Shown here in pieces: positions 1 through 5,846 of a DNA stretch of 5,846 nucleotides. The notes under the pieces are model-generated. The model was not told where the DNA came from and searched no databases. It worked only from the letters and a program-made list of their open reading frames with translations. The DNA is taken from assembly GCA_021815535.1 (NCBI GenBank), contig JAKAGL010000168.1, positions 1 to 5,846 of the forward strand. Direction: 5' to 3'. The translations under genes and the position numbers were made by a program. Numbering within the stretch: position 1 is the stretch's first letter; every line of letters starts with the position of its first letter. Origin of the DNA: a bacterium (lineage in GTDB: Bacteria > Nitrospinota_A > UBA7883 > JACRGQ01).

Positions 1-522
1 GTTTATGTAGAACACCCATCGCCAGCTATACATTTCGGTCAGATAGCCGCCCAGCGTGGGGCCCAAGATGGGGCCCAGCATCACGCCGATCCCCCACAAA
101 GCCATGGCAGAGCCATGCCGTTCCTTCGGATTTATGTCAAGCAGGGTTGATTGCGACAGCGGCACGAGCGCCGCCCCGAAAACTCCCTGCAAAAGGCGGA
201 ACAGCACCATTTCTTCGATGGAGATGGAGATGCCGCACATGACAGAGGCCAGCGTGAAGCCGGCGATGGATACCAGGAAAACATTCTTGCGGCCAAACCG
301 CCCCGTCAGCCAACCGGTGGGCGGCGTCATGATCGCCGCCGCGACGATGTACGATGTCAGCACCCAGGTGATCTGGTCCTGCGTGGCCGAGAGGCTCCCT
401 TGCATGTGTGGCAAAGCCACATTGGCAATGGTCGTATCCAGCACCTGCATGATCGTGGCCAGCATCACCGAAACGGTGACCAATCCCTTGTTGGGGATGT
501 TGTGGTGTGAGATTGCGCTCAT
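1..522 (-). CDS. emrB: EmrB-like DHA2-family drug efflux transporter (partial, C-terminus off the left edge)
   Basis: This is the N-terminal 174 residues of a proton-driven multidrug exporter of the inner membrane (major facilitator superfamily, DHA2, 14-helix type). The frame is open to base 1, so roughly two thirds of a normal protein of about 500 residues is missing. Visible signatures are the DHA2 motif LDTTIANVALP in the first helix (residues 28-38), loop motif A as GWLTGRFGRKN (70-80), and a motif C-like GPILGPTLGG stretch (150-159). Hydrophobic helices lie near residues 14-34, 51-69, 81-99, 105-124 and 139-160. The ATG at 522 has an AGGG-type ribosome site 8 nt upstream. It lies 36 nt after the membrane fusion gene, which is expected to be its partner. 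The family assignment is firm; the substrate is unknown. Confidence 0.93.
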   Translation of the reverse strand, partial: MSAISHHNIPNKGLVTVSVMLATIMQVLDTTIANVALPHMQGSLSATQDQITWVLTSYIVAAAIMTPPTGWLTGRFGRKNVFLVSIAGFTLASVMCGISISIEEMVLFRLLQGVFGAALVPLSQSTLLDINPKERHGSAMALWGIGVMLGPILGPTLGGYLTEMYSWRWVFYIN

Positions 523-558
523 GCTGCCGGCCCTGGAATAATGCGTGCCGTGCCCCGG

Positions 559-1593
559 CTACCGGCTGCCCGTGTCGATGGAAACGTAGGAACTCATCCC
601 CGCCACAAGCGGCGGCAGATCTTCCGCCCGTTCAAATTCCAGCCGGACCATGATGCGTTGCACCACTTTCACCCAGTTGCCGGAGGCGTTTTGCGGCGGC
701 AAAATGGAGGCTTCGGCTCCCGTCAACGGCGTGATGCTCACCACCGAGGCCGGCTGTTTCTGTCCGGCATAGGTATCCACCTCCACCGTTGCCTTCTGCC
801 CCGGCCGCACACGGGCCAAGTCGCCCTCCTTGAAGTTGGCCTCCACCCATACATGCCGGTCGTCTATCAGGCTGAACAGGGGCGCACCGGGCAGGACATA
901 CTCCCCGACCGCAAGCTGCACATGCGCCGCAACCCCGTCTTGGGGGGCCGACACCTCGGTCCGTTGCAGGTCAAGCCTGGCACGGTCCAGTTCCGCGGCG
1001 GCCTCGCGGTAGCGCGGCAGGTCATCAAGCCGTTCGTCCGGTTTGTTGTCGAGGCTTGCCAGCGCGCCCCGCAACGCCTGCTTGGCGGCATCCCGCCCCT
1101 TCAGGGCGTCCCGCAAAGAGTGTTCTATCTCGCCGGCGCGGGAAGGGGAGATGGTGTTGGTCTCCAACAGTTTCTGATAGCGGTCGTTCTCGCCGCTCCA
1201 ATAGCGCACGTTCTCTTCCGCCTTTTCCAGTTCGGACTCTTTTTGCCGGCAATCGGCGCGCAATTTTTTTAAATCATCATGGATGCTGGCCAACTTCGCT
1301 TCAGCGCGCTCCATTGCGATACGGTATGGTTCGGGATCGATACGGAACAGCGGATCCCCCTTGGCCACGCGCTGATTGTCCTTGATGGAGACGGCTATTA
1401 CTTTCCCCGCCACCTCGGAGGCGATCGGCACCTTTTCCGCCTTAAGGTAGGCGTTGTCGGTGGAGATGTAGTGTCCGCCGCTGAAATAAAAATAGCCCCC
1501 GGCCATGGCTATCGCCAAGGGACCCGCCAGTAACACCGCCAAACGCCTGTTTATCTTCAAACCGCGCCGCTGTCTTTCTTTATTGCCGCTCAT
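559..1593 (-). CDS. emrA: EmrA/HlyD-family membrane fusion (periplasmic adaptor) protein
   Basis: This is the periplasmic adaptor of a tripartite efflux pump, linking the inner-membrane transporter to an outer-membrane channel. From the ATG at 1593 it has 344 residues. A basic cytoplasmic end is followed by one membrane anchor (about residues 18-38) and the family motif YISTDNAYLKAEKVPI (42-57). The first biotinyl-lipoyl half covers about 58-88, and a long charged alpha-helical hairpin about 92-210. The second lipoyl half is around 211-245 (TEVSAPQDGVA), followed by a beta-barrel containing VEANFKEGDLARVRPGQ (250-266). The frame stays open to an ATG at 1701, but that start would overlap the MarR gene by about 90 bases and add a Cys/Gly-rich stretch foreign to the family. 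The 1593 start leaves 16 nt after marR. No strong ribosome site is visible, so coupling to marR translation is likely. No outer-membrane channel gene is in view. Confidence 0.93.
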   Translation of the reverse strand: MSGNKERQRRGLKINRRLAVLLAGPLAIAMAGGYFYFSGGHYISTDNAYLKAEKVPIASEVAGKVIAVSIKDNQRVAKGDPLFRIDPEPYRIAMERAEAKLASIHDDLKKLRADCRQKESELEKAEENVRYWSGENDRYQKLLETNTISPSRAGEIEHSLRDALKGRDAAKQALRGALASLDNKPDERLDDLPRYREAAAELDRARLDLQRTEVSAPQDGVAAHVQLAVGEYVLPGAPLFSLIDDRHVWVEANFKEGDLARVRPGQKATVEVDTYAGQKQPASVVSITPLTGAEASILPPQNASGNWVKVVQRIMVRLEFERAEDLPPLVAGMSSYVSIDTGSR

Positions 1594-1609
1594 TGCCGAT
1601 GCCGTAATG

Positions 1610-2077
1610 CTACTTCCGCGCTGAAAGGTTGTCCCGCATGGCAAGGAGCATCCCCCGCAACTGTTCCTGTTCATTGTCGGCGATCCCGGCAAGCGACTCA
1701 TCCATGACCGTTTTGCCTATGGCGCGCATGCCCTTCAGCACCGGCAGCACCTTCTTGGTCAAGAACACCTGTTTGGCCCGGCGGTCGGTGGGATCATTCT
1801 TGCGCTTTACCCAGCTGTCCGCCTCCATGCGGTCGATGAGCCGCGCCAAGGTGATGGGCTGCACTTCCAGAAGATCGGCCAGTTCTGTTTGCCGCAGGCC
1901 ATCCTTCCTCCGCAAATGGGCCAGTACGGTCCACTGGGCCCGCGTCAGGCCCAGCACGTGCGCCCGCCGGTCAAAATTGCGCCGCAACAGGCGCGCCACA
2001 TCATTAATGATGAAGCCGATGCTTTTATTGGGCTCATCGGGCGCCGGCCGTTTTTCGAATGCCGTCATGCGGGGCAT
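1610..2077 (-). CDS. MarR-family transcriptional regulator, probable repressor of the efflux operon
   Basis: A 155-residue winged helix-turn-helix regulator of normal MarR length. The N-terminal helix (about 18-40, IGFIINDVARLLRRNFDRRA) forms part of the dimer interface. The core GLTRAQWTVLAHL (43-55) leads into the helix-turn-helix LRQTELADLLEVQPITLARL (61-80). The wing carries the MarR hallmark DPTDRR (95-100) followed by AKQVFLT. The C-terminal helices complete the dimerisation domain. It is the first gene of the efflux operon, the position of emrR/mprA in enterobacteria, so it most likely represses its own operon and is released by hydrophobic or phenolic ligands; this role is inferred. 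The ATG at 2077 falls inside an inverted-repeat arm and only about 11 nt after the predicted transcription start. A second ATG at 2068 would also give a normal protein. Neither start has a clear Shine-Dalgarno. Confidence 0.93.
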   Translation of the reverse strand: MPRMTAFEKRPAPDEPNKSIGFIINDVARLLRRNFDRRAHVLGLTRAQWTVLAHLRRKDGLRQTELADLLEVQPITLARLIDRMEADSWVKRKNDPTDRRAKQVFLTKKVLPVLKGMRAIGKTVMDESLAGIADNEQEQLRGMLLAMRDNLSARK

Positions 2078-2122
2078 ATTACCATAGTATACTTATTATA
2101 AGCAAGCTTACCATAATATGCC
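2073..2122. promoter_or_regulatory. Nested inverted repeats: candidate MarR operator
   Basis: An AT-rich island in GC-rich surroundings. Outer perfect 9-bp arms GGCATATTA (2073-2081) and TAATATGCC (2114-2122) enclose several smaller palindromes: AGTATACT (2086-2093), CTTAT-T-ATAAG (2092-2102) and TAAGC-AA-GCTTA (2099-2110). TTACCATA also appears as a direct repeat at 2079-2086 and 2108-2115, spaced 29 nt. The island covers the marR promoter and the marR start codon, as expected for an autorepressed MarR locus. The exact bound site cannot be chosen by eye. Confidence 0.55.
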
Positions 2123-2124
2123 AA
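2095..2124 (-). promoter_or_regulatory. Sigma70-type promoter for marR-emrA-emrB
   Basis: Read on the minus strand, a -35 TTGGCA (2124 to 2119, five of six consensus bases) and a perfect -10 TATAAT (2100 to 2095) are separated by 18 nt. This is the best promoter match in the intergenic region and is correctly placed for marR. The expected transcription start, near 2088, leaves a very short leader. The -10 lies inside the near-palindrome CTTATTATAAG (2092-2102), so a repressor bound there would block RNA polymerase. Confidence 0.65.
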
Positions 2125-2224
2125 GCGCCCGCTGATACCGGCTTGCCGGGACAAATCGGCTGGCCCGGGCGGACCGCGCTCCCCAGAGCCATTTTTTTGT
2201 TTCAGGCGGCGGGCAACGCCTTCC

Positions 2225-2236
2225 TTATGGTAAAAT
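2225..2236 (+). promoter_or_regulatory. Possible extended -10 of the DUF1638 gene, overlapped by a third operator-like box
   Basis: TGG followed by TAAAAT (2228-2236) resembles an extended -10 (TGn plus five of six -10 bases). No good -35 is found 16-18 nt upstream. It would start RNA near 2243, about 48 nt before the chosen start codon. TTATGGTAA at 2225-2233 is the exact reverse complement of TTACCATAA at 2108-2116 in the marR control region. This suggests that the same regulator touches the rightward promoter. Confidence 0.35.
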
Positions 2237-2277
2237 GGCATAGTGTCATTTGAAGTTATCGGCGCGTCCCAATCACT

Positions 2278-2283
2278 GGAGGA
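2278..2283 (+). promoter_or_regulatory. Shine-Dalgarno that fixes the DUF1638 start at TTG 2291
   Basis: GGAGGA lies 7 nt before TTG at 2291. The reading frame also reaches back to a GTG at 2243, but nothing resembling a ribosome site precedes that codon, and the extra 16 residues do not belong to the family. The TTG start places the conserved RIGVVAC segment at the N-terminus, as in relatives. Confidence 0.72.
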
Positions 2284-2290
2284 ACCGGCC

Positions 2291-2932
2291 TTGAGGATCG
2301 GCGTTGTTGCCTGCGACATCATGAAGATCGAGCTGGACAAGCTTTTGAAAGAGATCCCGCAGATCACCGAGATCACCTATCTCGAAGCCGCGCTTCACTG
2401 CTACCCGAAAAAGATGAAAGAGACCATCAAGGAACAGATGATGGCGGTCAAAGACAGGGTGGACGTGATTTTCCTCGGTTACGGGTACTGCCACTCGCTG
2501 AAGGGGATAGAAGACGAGATCGACATCCCCGTCGTGATGCCGCAGATGGACGACTGCATACAGATATTCATGACGCCGCAAAAGTACGCCGCCGAGATAC
2601 GCAAGGAGGTCGGCACCTGGTTCATGTCGGCCGGCTGGGCCGAGGTCGGGGCCGAAATGGTCATCAAGGAAAACCATCTGGACCGGGTGGTGAAATACGG
2701 CAAGGACCCGCTGGAGATGGCCAAACGGCTTTTCACGCACTACCGCCGCGGCCTGTACATCGATACCGGGGCAGGCAACGACGACTATTACCTTTCCAAG
2801 GCGAACGAATTCTGCGGCACCTTCACATTAAAGCTGGAAAAAACGGAAGGCACCTCCGCCATCCTCAAAGAACATCTGGAGATCACCAAGAAAATCGCCG
2901 CCAAAGCGGCGGCCGCCCGCGCGGCGGTATAA
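2291..2932 (+). CDS. DUF1638-family protein (possible accessory of corrinoid methyl transfer)
   Basis: A soluble 213-residue protein with no signal peptide or membrane segment. It is recognised as DUF1638 by its order of motifs: RIGVVACD at the start (Cys8), LEAALHCYP (31-39, His36 and Cys37), DVIFLGYGYCHSLKGI (58-73, Cys67), PVVMPQMDDCIQIF (80-93, Cys89), and GTWFMSAGW (108-116). A later segment contains GLYIDTG (154-160) and Cys175. The five cysteines, four of them in conserved-looking motifs, could hold a metal or cofactor, but this is inference. DUF1638 genes are often found beside corrinoid methyltransferase and corrinoid-activation genes; the biochemical role is unknown to me. Here it faces the HyuA/ASKHA operon rather than being part of it. 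The C-terminal 14 residues are a Lys/Ala-rich tail (KKIAAKAAAARAAV), probably flexible or helical. The family call is fairly sure; the function is open. Confidence 0.82.
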   Translation: MRIGVVACDIMKIELDKLLKEIPQITEITYLEAALHCYPKKMKETIKEQMMAVKDRVDVIFLGYGYCHSLKGIEDEIDIPVVMPQMDDCIQIFMTPQKYAAEIRKEVGTWFMSAGWAEVGAEMVIKENHLDRVVKYGKDPLEMAKRLFTHYRRGLYIDTGAGNDDYYLSKANEFCGTFTLKLEKTEGTSAILKEHLEITKKIAAKAAAARAAV

Positions 2933-2957
2933 ACGCCGAAACCTTCCGCCCCGTCAC

Positions 2958-2972
2958 CCGGCCTTGAGCCGG
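2958..2972. terminator. Weak hairpin between the convergent genes
   Basis: CCGGC-CTTGA-GCCGG forms a 5-bp GC stem with a 5-nt loop in the roughly 50-nt gap between the two facing stop codons, so it could act on transcripts from both strands. GC-rich stems inside the end of the DUF1638 gene (2897-2910 and 2913-2927) could contribute on the plus strand. There is no following T-run on either strand, so it is not a classic intrinsic terminator. Confidence 0.25.
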
Positions 2973-2982
2973 CATCTGGCGG

Positions 2983-4935
2983 CTATACGTACGGCTGGCC
3001 GATGGACATGGCCGTTATCTTCAGCTCCAGAAAAACGGTTTTGCCCCAACCGCTTGCCAGCGGCGCCGATTTCTCCTCGGTGCGCACGGTGGTTTCAAGA
3101 TTCTTCCCGCCGGTTTCCATCGCCCGCGCTTCCGCCATCGTCCGCGCGGTCTGCTCGGCGTAAACAACCGCCGGTTCAACATCATCGAATACCCGGTGTT
3201 CGCCCGCCGCCACCACCGCAAAGCCGACGGGACGCAACGGCCGTACAAAGACCTCCGCCATGGCGGCGACCCGGCCCGTGACGGCCCCCGCCGCGTTGGC
3301 CACTTCCGCGTGCTCCGGCACCACCAGCCGCGCGCCGATATTCTCCGCCACCCGCGGAAAATACGCCTTCACCGGCGCGCCCACCGCCACCAGCGGCCGT
3401 TTCAGCGTGAAGCGGGCGCCGATGCCGCCGTCGCCGTTGCGCCGCAACAGCGCGCCGAGCAGGTCGCGGCTTTCGCGCGTGGGAAGCGCCACGCCGTCTT
3501 CCGCCAGCGATTTCGCGGCGATATTGAACTTGAGCTTTTCGATGATCTCGCCGAAGAACAGCGCCAGCAGGTTCTCCCGGTCCAGCCCGGTTTTCTTTTC
3601 ATAAAACTTTATCGCGGTTTCGCAAGCGGCCCCGTCCCACAAGTCGAGCGCTCCCATCACATGCAGCAGGTCGCTTGGCGTGAACGAAACCTCGGCCACA
3701 AAGCCGAGAGTCACGAACCGGCCGATATCCACCGACGGCCCGGAGGCCCGTTCGATGTCGGCGCGGTGCAAAGTCTTTCCCTCCAGCGCGTCGAACATCA
3801 TCTGCTCGTATTTCCCCACGGCGAACGCGGGCTTTTTCACCAGCGCGAAAAAATCCAGATCGAGGTCTTTCAGCGCGGATCCCTCGGTGGCGGCCAGCCG
3901 CTGCAACGCGCCGTTCAAAGCGGGCCACTGGCGCGCCGCCAACGAGAGCGGCACCACGCGCCGGGGGCCGATATGAATTTCATCCGCCGATCTCACCCGT
4001 ATCCGGCTGTCGCCGCCAAGCCCGGCGGTCCACATGTCTATCGACCGCACCCGCGTGCGCCAGCCGCCCACCACGGCGCCGTTCTCGCTGGCGGCGGGAA
4101 TGGCGCCGGTGACGACGCCGATATCGGTGGTGGTGCCGCCCATATCCACCACCACCGCGTCGTTCAGGCCGGTGAGCCAGCACGCGCCGATGACGCTGGC
4201 GGCGGGGCCGGAAAGCACGGTCTCGACCGGCCTGCTCCGCGCCGCCTTTTCGCTGATGAGCGAGCCGTCGCCGCGCACCACCATCAGCGAGGCGTGGATG
4301 TTCTTTTCCGCCATGATATGCATGACCGCATCCAGCAGTTCGCCGATGACCGGCAGCAGGCTTGCGTTCAGCGCCGCCGTAACGGCCCGCTCCACCATCC
4401 CCACGCCGCTGGAAAGCTCGTGCCCGCAGACGGCCGGGTGGCCGCATTCCGCCGTTATCATCTCCTTGAGTTGCAGTTCGTGCGCCGCATTGTAGATGCC
4501 GAAATAACCCGATACGGCAAAAGCGTCCACCCGGTCCCTCATCCGCCGGATCGCCTTGTGCGCGGCGTCGATATCCAGCGGCGCCGTTTCGACGCCGCCG
4601 AGGTTGTGCGCGCCGCGAATGACGGCGACCTCCTCGGCCGGGATGTTTGCCGGAAGTTTAAAACTGTTCTCGTCCGGAACGGCGATGATGAGGCCGACCC
4701 GTGACCCCTTCCCTTCCACCACAGCGTTGGTGGCCAGCGTGGTGGAAAGCGACACCAGCTGCACATCGGGGAACAGGCTGTTGTCCAGAGCCGCCAGAGA
4801 GTTCTGTATCCCTATCCGCAGGTCCTGCTTGGTGGTGAGGGCCTTCGCCTTTGAAACAAGACGCTTGGCGTCGAAGTCGACGATCACGCTGTCGGTGAAC
4901 GTGCCGCCCGTGTCGATGCCGATGCCGTATTTCAC
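2983..4935 (-). CDS. Hydantoinase/oxoprolinase (HyuA-like) family ATPase, probable corrinoid-system accessory
   Basis: A 650-residue cytosolic protein of the HyuA superfamily, whose members use ATP in hydantoin, 5-oxoproline or ketone activation. The ASKHA-type nucleotide-binding signatures are intact. Phosphate loop 1 is GIDTGGTFTD (6-15), followed by STTLATNAVVEGKG (64-77). Phosphate loop 2 is VVDMGGTTTDIGVVTG (262-277), and GLGGDS (305-310) lies beyond it. A C-terminal domain contains VGAPVKAYFP (518-527) and ANAAGAVTG (546-554). It starts with GTG at 4935, behind GGAGG. It lies 13 nt after the RACo-like gene, so the two are translated from one message. No HyuB-type second subunit, which true hydantoinases and acetone carboxylases need, is in the window. 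Shorter HyuA-like proteins accompany corrinoid methyltransferase and activation genes in anaerobes, so an accessory role there is the better guess. The substrate is unknown. The family is certain, the role inferred. Confidence 0.88.
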   Translation of the reverse strand: MKYGIGIDTGGTFTDSVIVDFDAKRLVSKAKALTTKQDLRIGIQNSLAALDNSLFPDVQLVSLSTTLATNAVVEGKGSRVGLIIAVPDENSFKLPANIPAEEVAVIRGAHNLGGVETAPLDIDAAHKAIRRMRDRVDAFAVSGYFGIYNAAHELQLKEMITAECGHPAVCGHELSSGVGMVERAVTAALNASLLPVIGELLDAVMHIMAEKNIHASLMVVRGDGSLISEKAARSRPVETVLSGPAASVIGACWLTGLNDAVVVDMGGTTTDIGVVTGAIPAASENGAVVGGWRTRVRSIDMWTAGLGGDSRIRVRSADEIHIGPRRVVPLSLAARQWPALNGALQRLAATEGSALKDLDLDFFALVKKPAFAVGKYEQMMFDALEGKTLHRADIERASGPSVDIGRFVTLGFVAEVSFTPSDLLHVMGALDLWDGAACETAIKFYEKKTGLDRENLLALFFGEIIEKLKFNIAAKSLAEDGVALPTRESRDLLGALLRRNGDGGIGARFTLKRPLVAVGAPVKAYFPRVAENIGARLVVPEHAEVANAAGAVTGRVAAMAEVFVRPLRPVGFAVVAAGEHRVFDDVEPAVVYAEQTARTMAEARAMETGGKNLETTVRTEEKSAPLASGWGKTVFLELKITAMSIGQPYV

Positions 4936-4941
4936 CGTGCG

Positions 4942-4946
4942 CCTCC
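4942..4946 (-). promoter_or_regulatory. Strong Shine-Dalgarno for the HyuA-like gene
   Basis: On the minus strand GGAGG (4946 to 4942) stands 6 nt before the GTG start at 4935, inside the 13-nt gap after the upstream stop codon. It supports the GTG start and efficient, possibly coupled, translation. Confidence 0.8.
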
Positions 4947-4948
4947 GG

Positions 4949-5846
4949 TCAAACGCCGGCGAAAGAGAGGCATTCGGTGAACAGCTTGTCGTAATTCGGG
5001 AAGCACGATAGCTCCGTATATTCTATTTTCCGCCCGATGCGCGCGGCCTCTTCCCGCTTCTCTTTCGAGAGGAGGCAGAGGATGGCGCCGGATTTGGACG
5101 AGTTGCCGATAAGCGTCACGCGGTCGAGCAGTTCATGCGGCAACACCCCCATGCGGGCGAGGCTCTCCATCCGGACGTGGAAGCCGAACGCCCCGGCGAT
5201 GTACACCCGGTCGATATCGTGCAGGCCGATGCCGAGTTTGCTCAACAACGCCAGGATGCCGGACAGGATCGCCCCCTTGGCAAGCTGGACCTGCCGGATG
5301 TCCTTCTGCGTGATGGCAATGGGGCCGTAGCCGTTTTTGCCGTTGCTGAGGATGAAGCTGGGCGGACCATCGCCGTTCTTCAGCCGGGGCGCCCACGCCC
5401 GCGTATCGCCCGGCTCCAGCTTTGTGAACCGGCCGGAGGGGAGGACGATCCCGGCCTTCACCAGTTCGCCAACGGCATCGATGACGCCGCTGCCGCACAG
5501 CCCCGCCGCCGCCTTGCCGCCGATGGTGCGCACTTCCACATCGCCGTTTATGAAAACCTTTTCGATGGCGCCATCCGCCGCGCGCATGCCGCAGCTGATG
5601 TTCATCCCCTCCAGCGCCGGGCCAGCCGCGCAGGAGCAGGAGCATATCTTCTCCTTCGAACTGAAGGCGATCTCGCCGTTGGTGCCGATGTCGATGAAGA
5701 GCGCCCGCTCGTCCTTGCCGGCCAGTTCCGCGCTCAGGATGCCCGCCACGATGTCCGCCCCGATATACGCCGAGACCGACGGCAGGCAGTACACCCGCCC
5801 GAACGGCGATATGCCCAGCCCCAGTTCCGCCGCCGGAACGTCAACT
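4949..5846 (-). CDS. RACo/RamA-like ASKHA ATPase (DUF4445), reductive activator of corrinoid protein (partial, N-terminus off the right edge)
   Basis: The last 298 residues of a corrinoid-activation ATPase. Such proteins use ATP to make reduction of Co(II) corrinoid to active Co(I) possible, with electrons from an Fe-S domain. Visible motifs, numbered from the window edge: LPSVSAYIGADIVAGI (21-36), phosphate loop FIDIGTNGEI (50-59), CAAGPALEGMNISCGMRAADGAIE (split around 72-95), GLCGSGVIDAV (115-125), ITQKDIRQVQLAKGAI (178-193), VYIAGAFG (214-221), IGNSSKSGA (246-254) and the terminal YTELSCFPNYDKLF (276-289). The frame is open through base 5846. A GTG at 5794 lies inside the conserved ASKHA core and is not the true start. 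The N-terminal part, expected to hold a [2Fe-2S] domain in RACo proteins, is not visible. Unusual is CSCSC (68-72) just before AAGPA. It is the upstream partner of the HyuA-like gene. Family sure; the corrinoid target is unknown. Confidence 0.9.
   Translation of the reverse strand, partial: VDVPAAELGLGISPFGRVYCLPSVSAYIGADIVAGILSAELAGKDERALFIDIGTNGEIAFSSKEKICSCSCAAGPALEGMNISCGMRAADGAIEKVFINGDVEVRTIGGKAAAGLCGSGVIDAVGELVKAGIVLPSGRFTKLEPGDTRAWAPRLKNGDGPPSFILSNGKNGYGPIAITQKDIRQVQLAKGAILSGILALLSKLGIGLHDIDRVYIAGAFGFHVRMESLARMGVLPHELLDRVTLIGNSSKSGAILCLLSKEKREEAARIGRKIEYTELSCFPNYDKLFTECLSFAGV

Noticed and set aside
56..541. Plus-strand open frames (56-541 and 151-510) opposite the transporter gene
   Set aside because: The minus strand encodes clear EmrB motifs through this whole stretch, so these are shadow frames.
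541..1272. A 243-codon plus-strand open frame opposite emrA
   Set aside because: Low-information Arg/His/Gly-rich translation lying wholly over a well-supported adaptor gene. No ribosome site or domain was seen.
1594..1701. Upstream ATG at 1701 for the membrane fusion gene
   Set aside because: It overlaps marR by about 90 bases and adds 36 residues unlike any adaptor N-terminus. The ATG at 1593 directly precedes a normal basic end and membrane anchor.
2187..2198. Seven-T run at 2192-2198 as an intrinsic terminator
   Set aside because: The sequence before it forms only a 4-bp pairing (GGCT 2158-2161 with AGCC 2187-2190) across a long loop, and no plus-strand gene ends there.
2243..2290. GTG at 2243 as start of the DUF1638 gene
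   Set aside because: No ribosome site precedes it and it lies at the predicted transcription start. The TTG at 2291 has GGAGGA 7 nt upstream and gives the family's usual N-terminus.
2065..2376. A 103-codon minus-strand open frame across the divergent control region
   Set aside because: It overlaps both the marR start and the DUF1638 start, runs through the promoter island, and shows no domain or ribosome site.
3196..4704. A 502-codon open frame on the plus strand, antisense to the HyuA-like gene
   Set aside because: Its translation is rich in Arg, His, Gly and Pro with no recognisable domain. The opposite strand encodes a complete HyuA protein with all motifs. Long antisense frames are expected in high-GC genes.
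5792..5794. GTG at 5794 as start of the ASKHA gene
   Set aside because: It lies inside the conserved core, and the frame continues open with family-like sequence (ELGLGISPFGR) to the window edge.

Overview
The window is a high-GC bacterial chromosome segment with six protein genes, two of them cut by the window edges. No RNA gene, insertion sequence, CRISPR array or origin was seen. The organism cannot be named from this sequence. The right half carries DUF1638, a hydantoinase/oxoprolinase-type ATPase and a RACo-like ASKHA ATPase. That set is typical of anaerobes with corrinoid-dependent methyl transfer, so a strict or facultative anaerobe is a reasonable inference. The tripartite efflux genes at the left indicate a Gram-negative envelope.

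Left region (1-2077, minus strand): a compact MarR regulator - EmrA-like membrane fusion protein - EmrB-like DHA2 major facilitator operon, in the order of the classic emrRAB locus. The spacings are 16 and 36 nt. The transporter gene is visible only for its first 174 codons, because its C-terminal part lies left of base 1. MarR would repress the operon until a toxic hydrophobic ligand binds it. EmrA and EmrB would then export the compound across the envelope.

Central region (2078-2290): a divergent control region. A good sigma70-type promoter for marR (TTGGCA, 18 nt, TATAAT) sits inside a nested set of inverted repeats. The octamer TTACCATA occurs twice there. A third copy lies in the opposite orientation over a probable extended -10 of the rightward gene. 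One regulator may therefore govern both directions.

Right region (2291-5846): a DUF1638 protein on the plus strand faces a minus-strand operon. That operon has a RACo-like corrinoid-activation ATPase (5' end off the window), then a hydantoinase/oxoprolinase-family ATPase 13 nt downstream with a strong Shine-Dalgarno. The stop codons of the convergent genes are about 50 nt apart. By analogy with known families, the RACo-like protein uses ATP to drive reduction of inactive Co(II) corrinoid proteins. The HyuA-like protein and DUF1638 are recurrent but poorly characterised companions of such systems. The methyltransferase and corrinoid protein they would serve are not in the window; the place to look is beyond base 5846.
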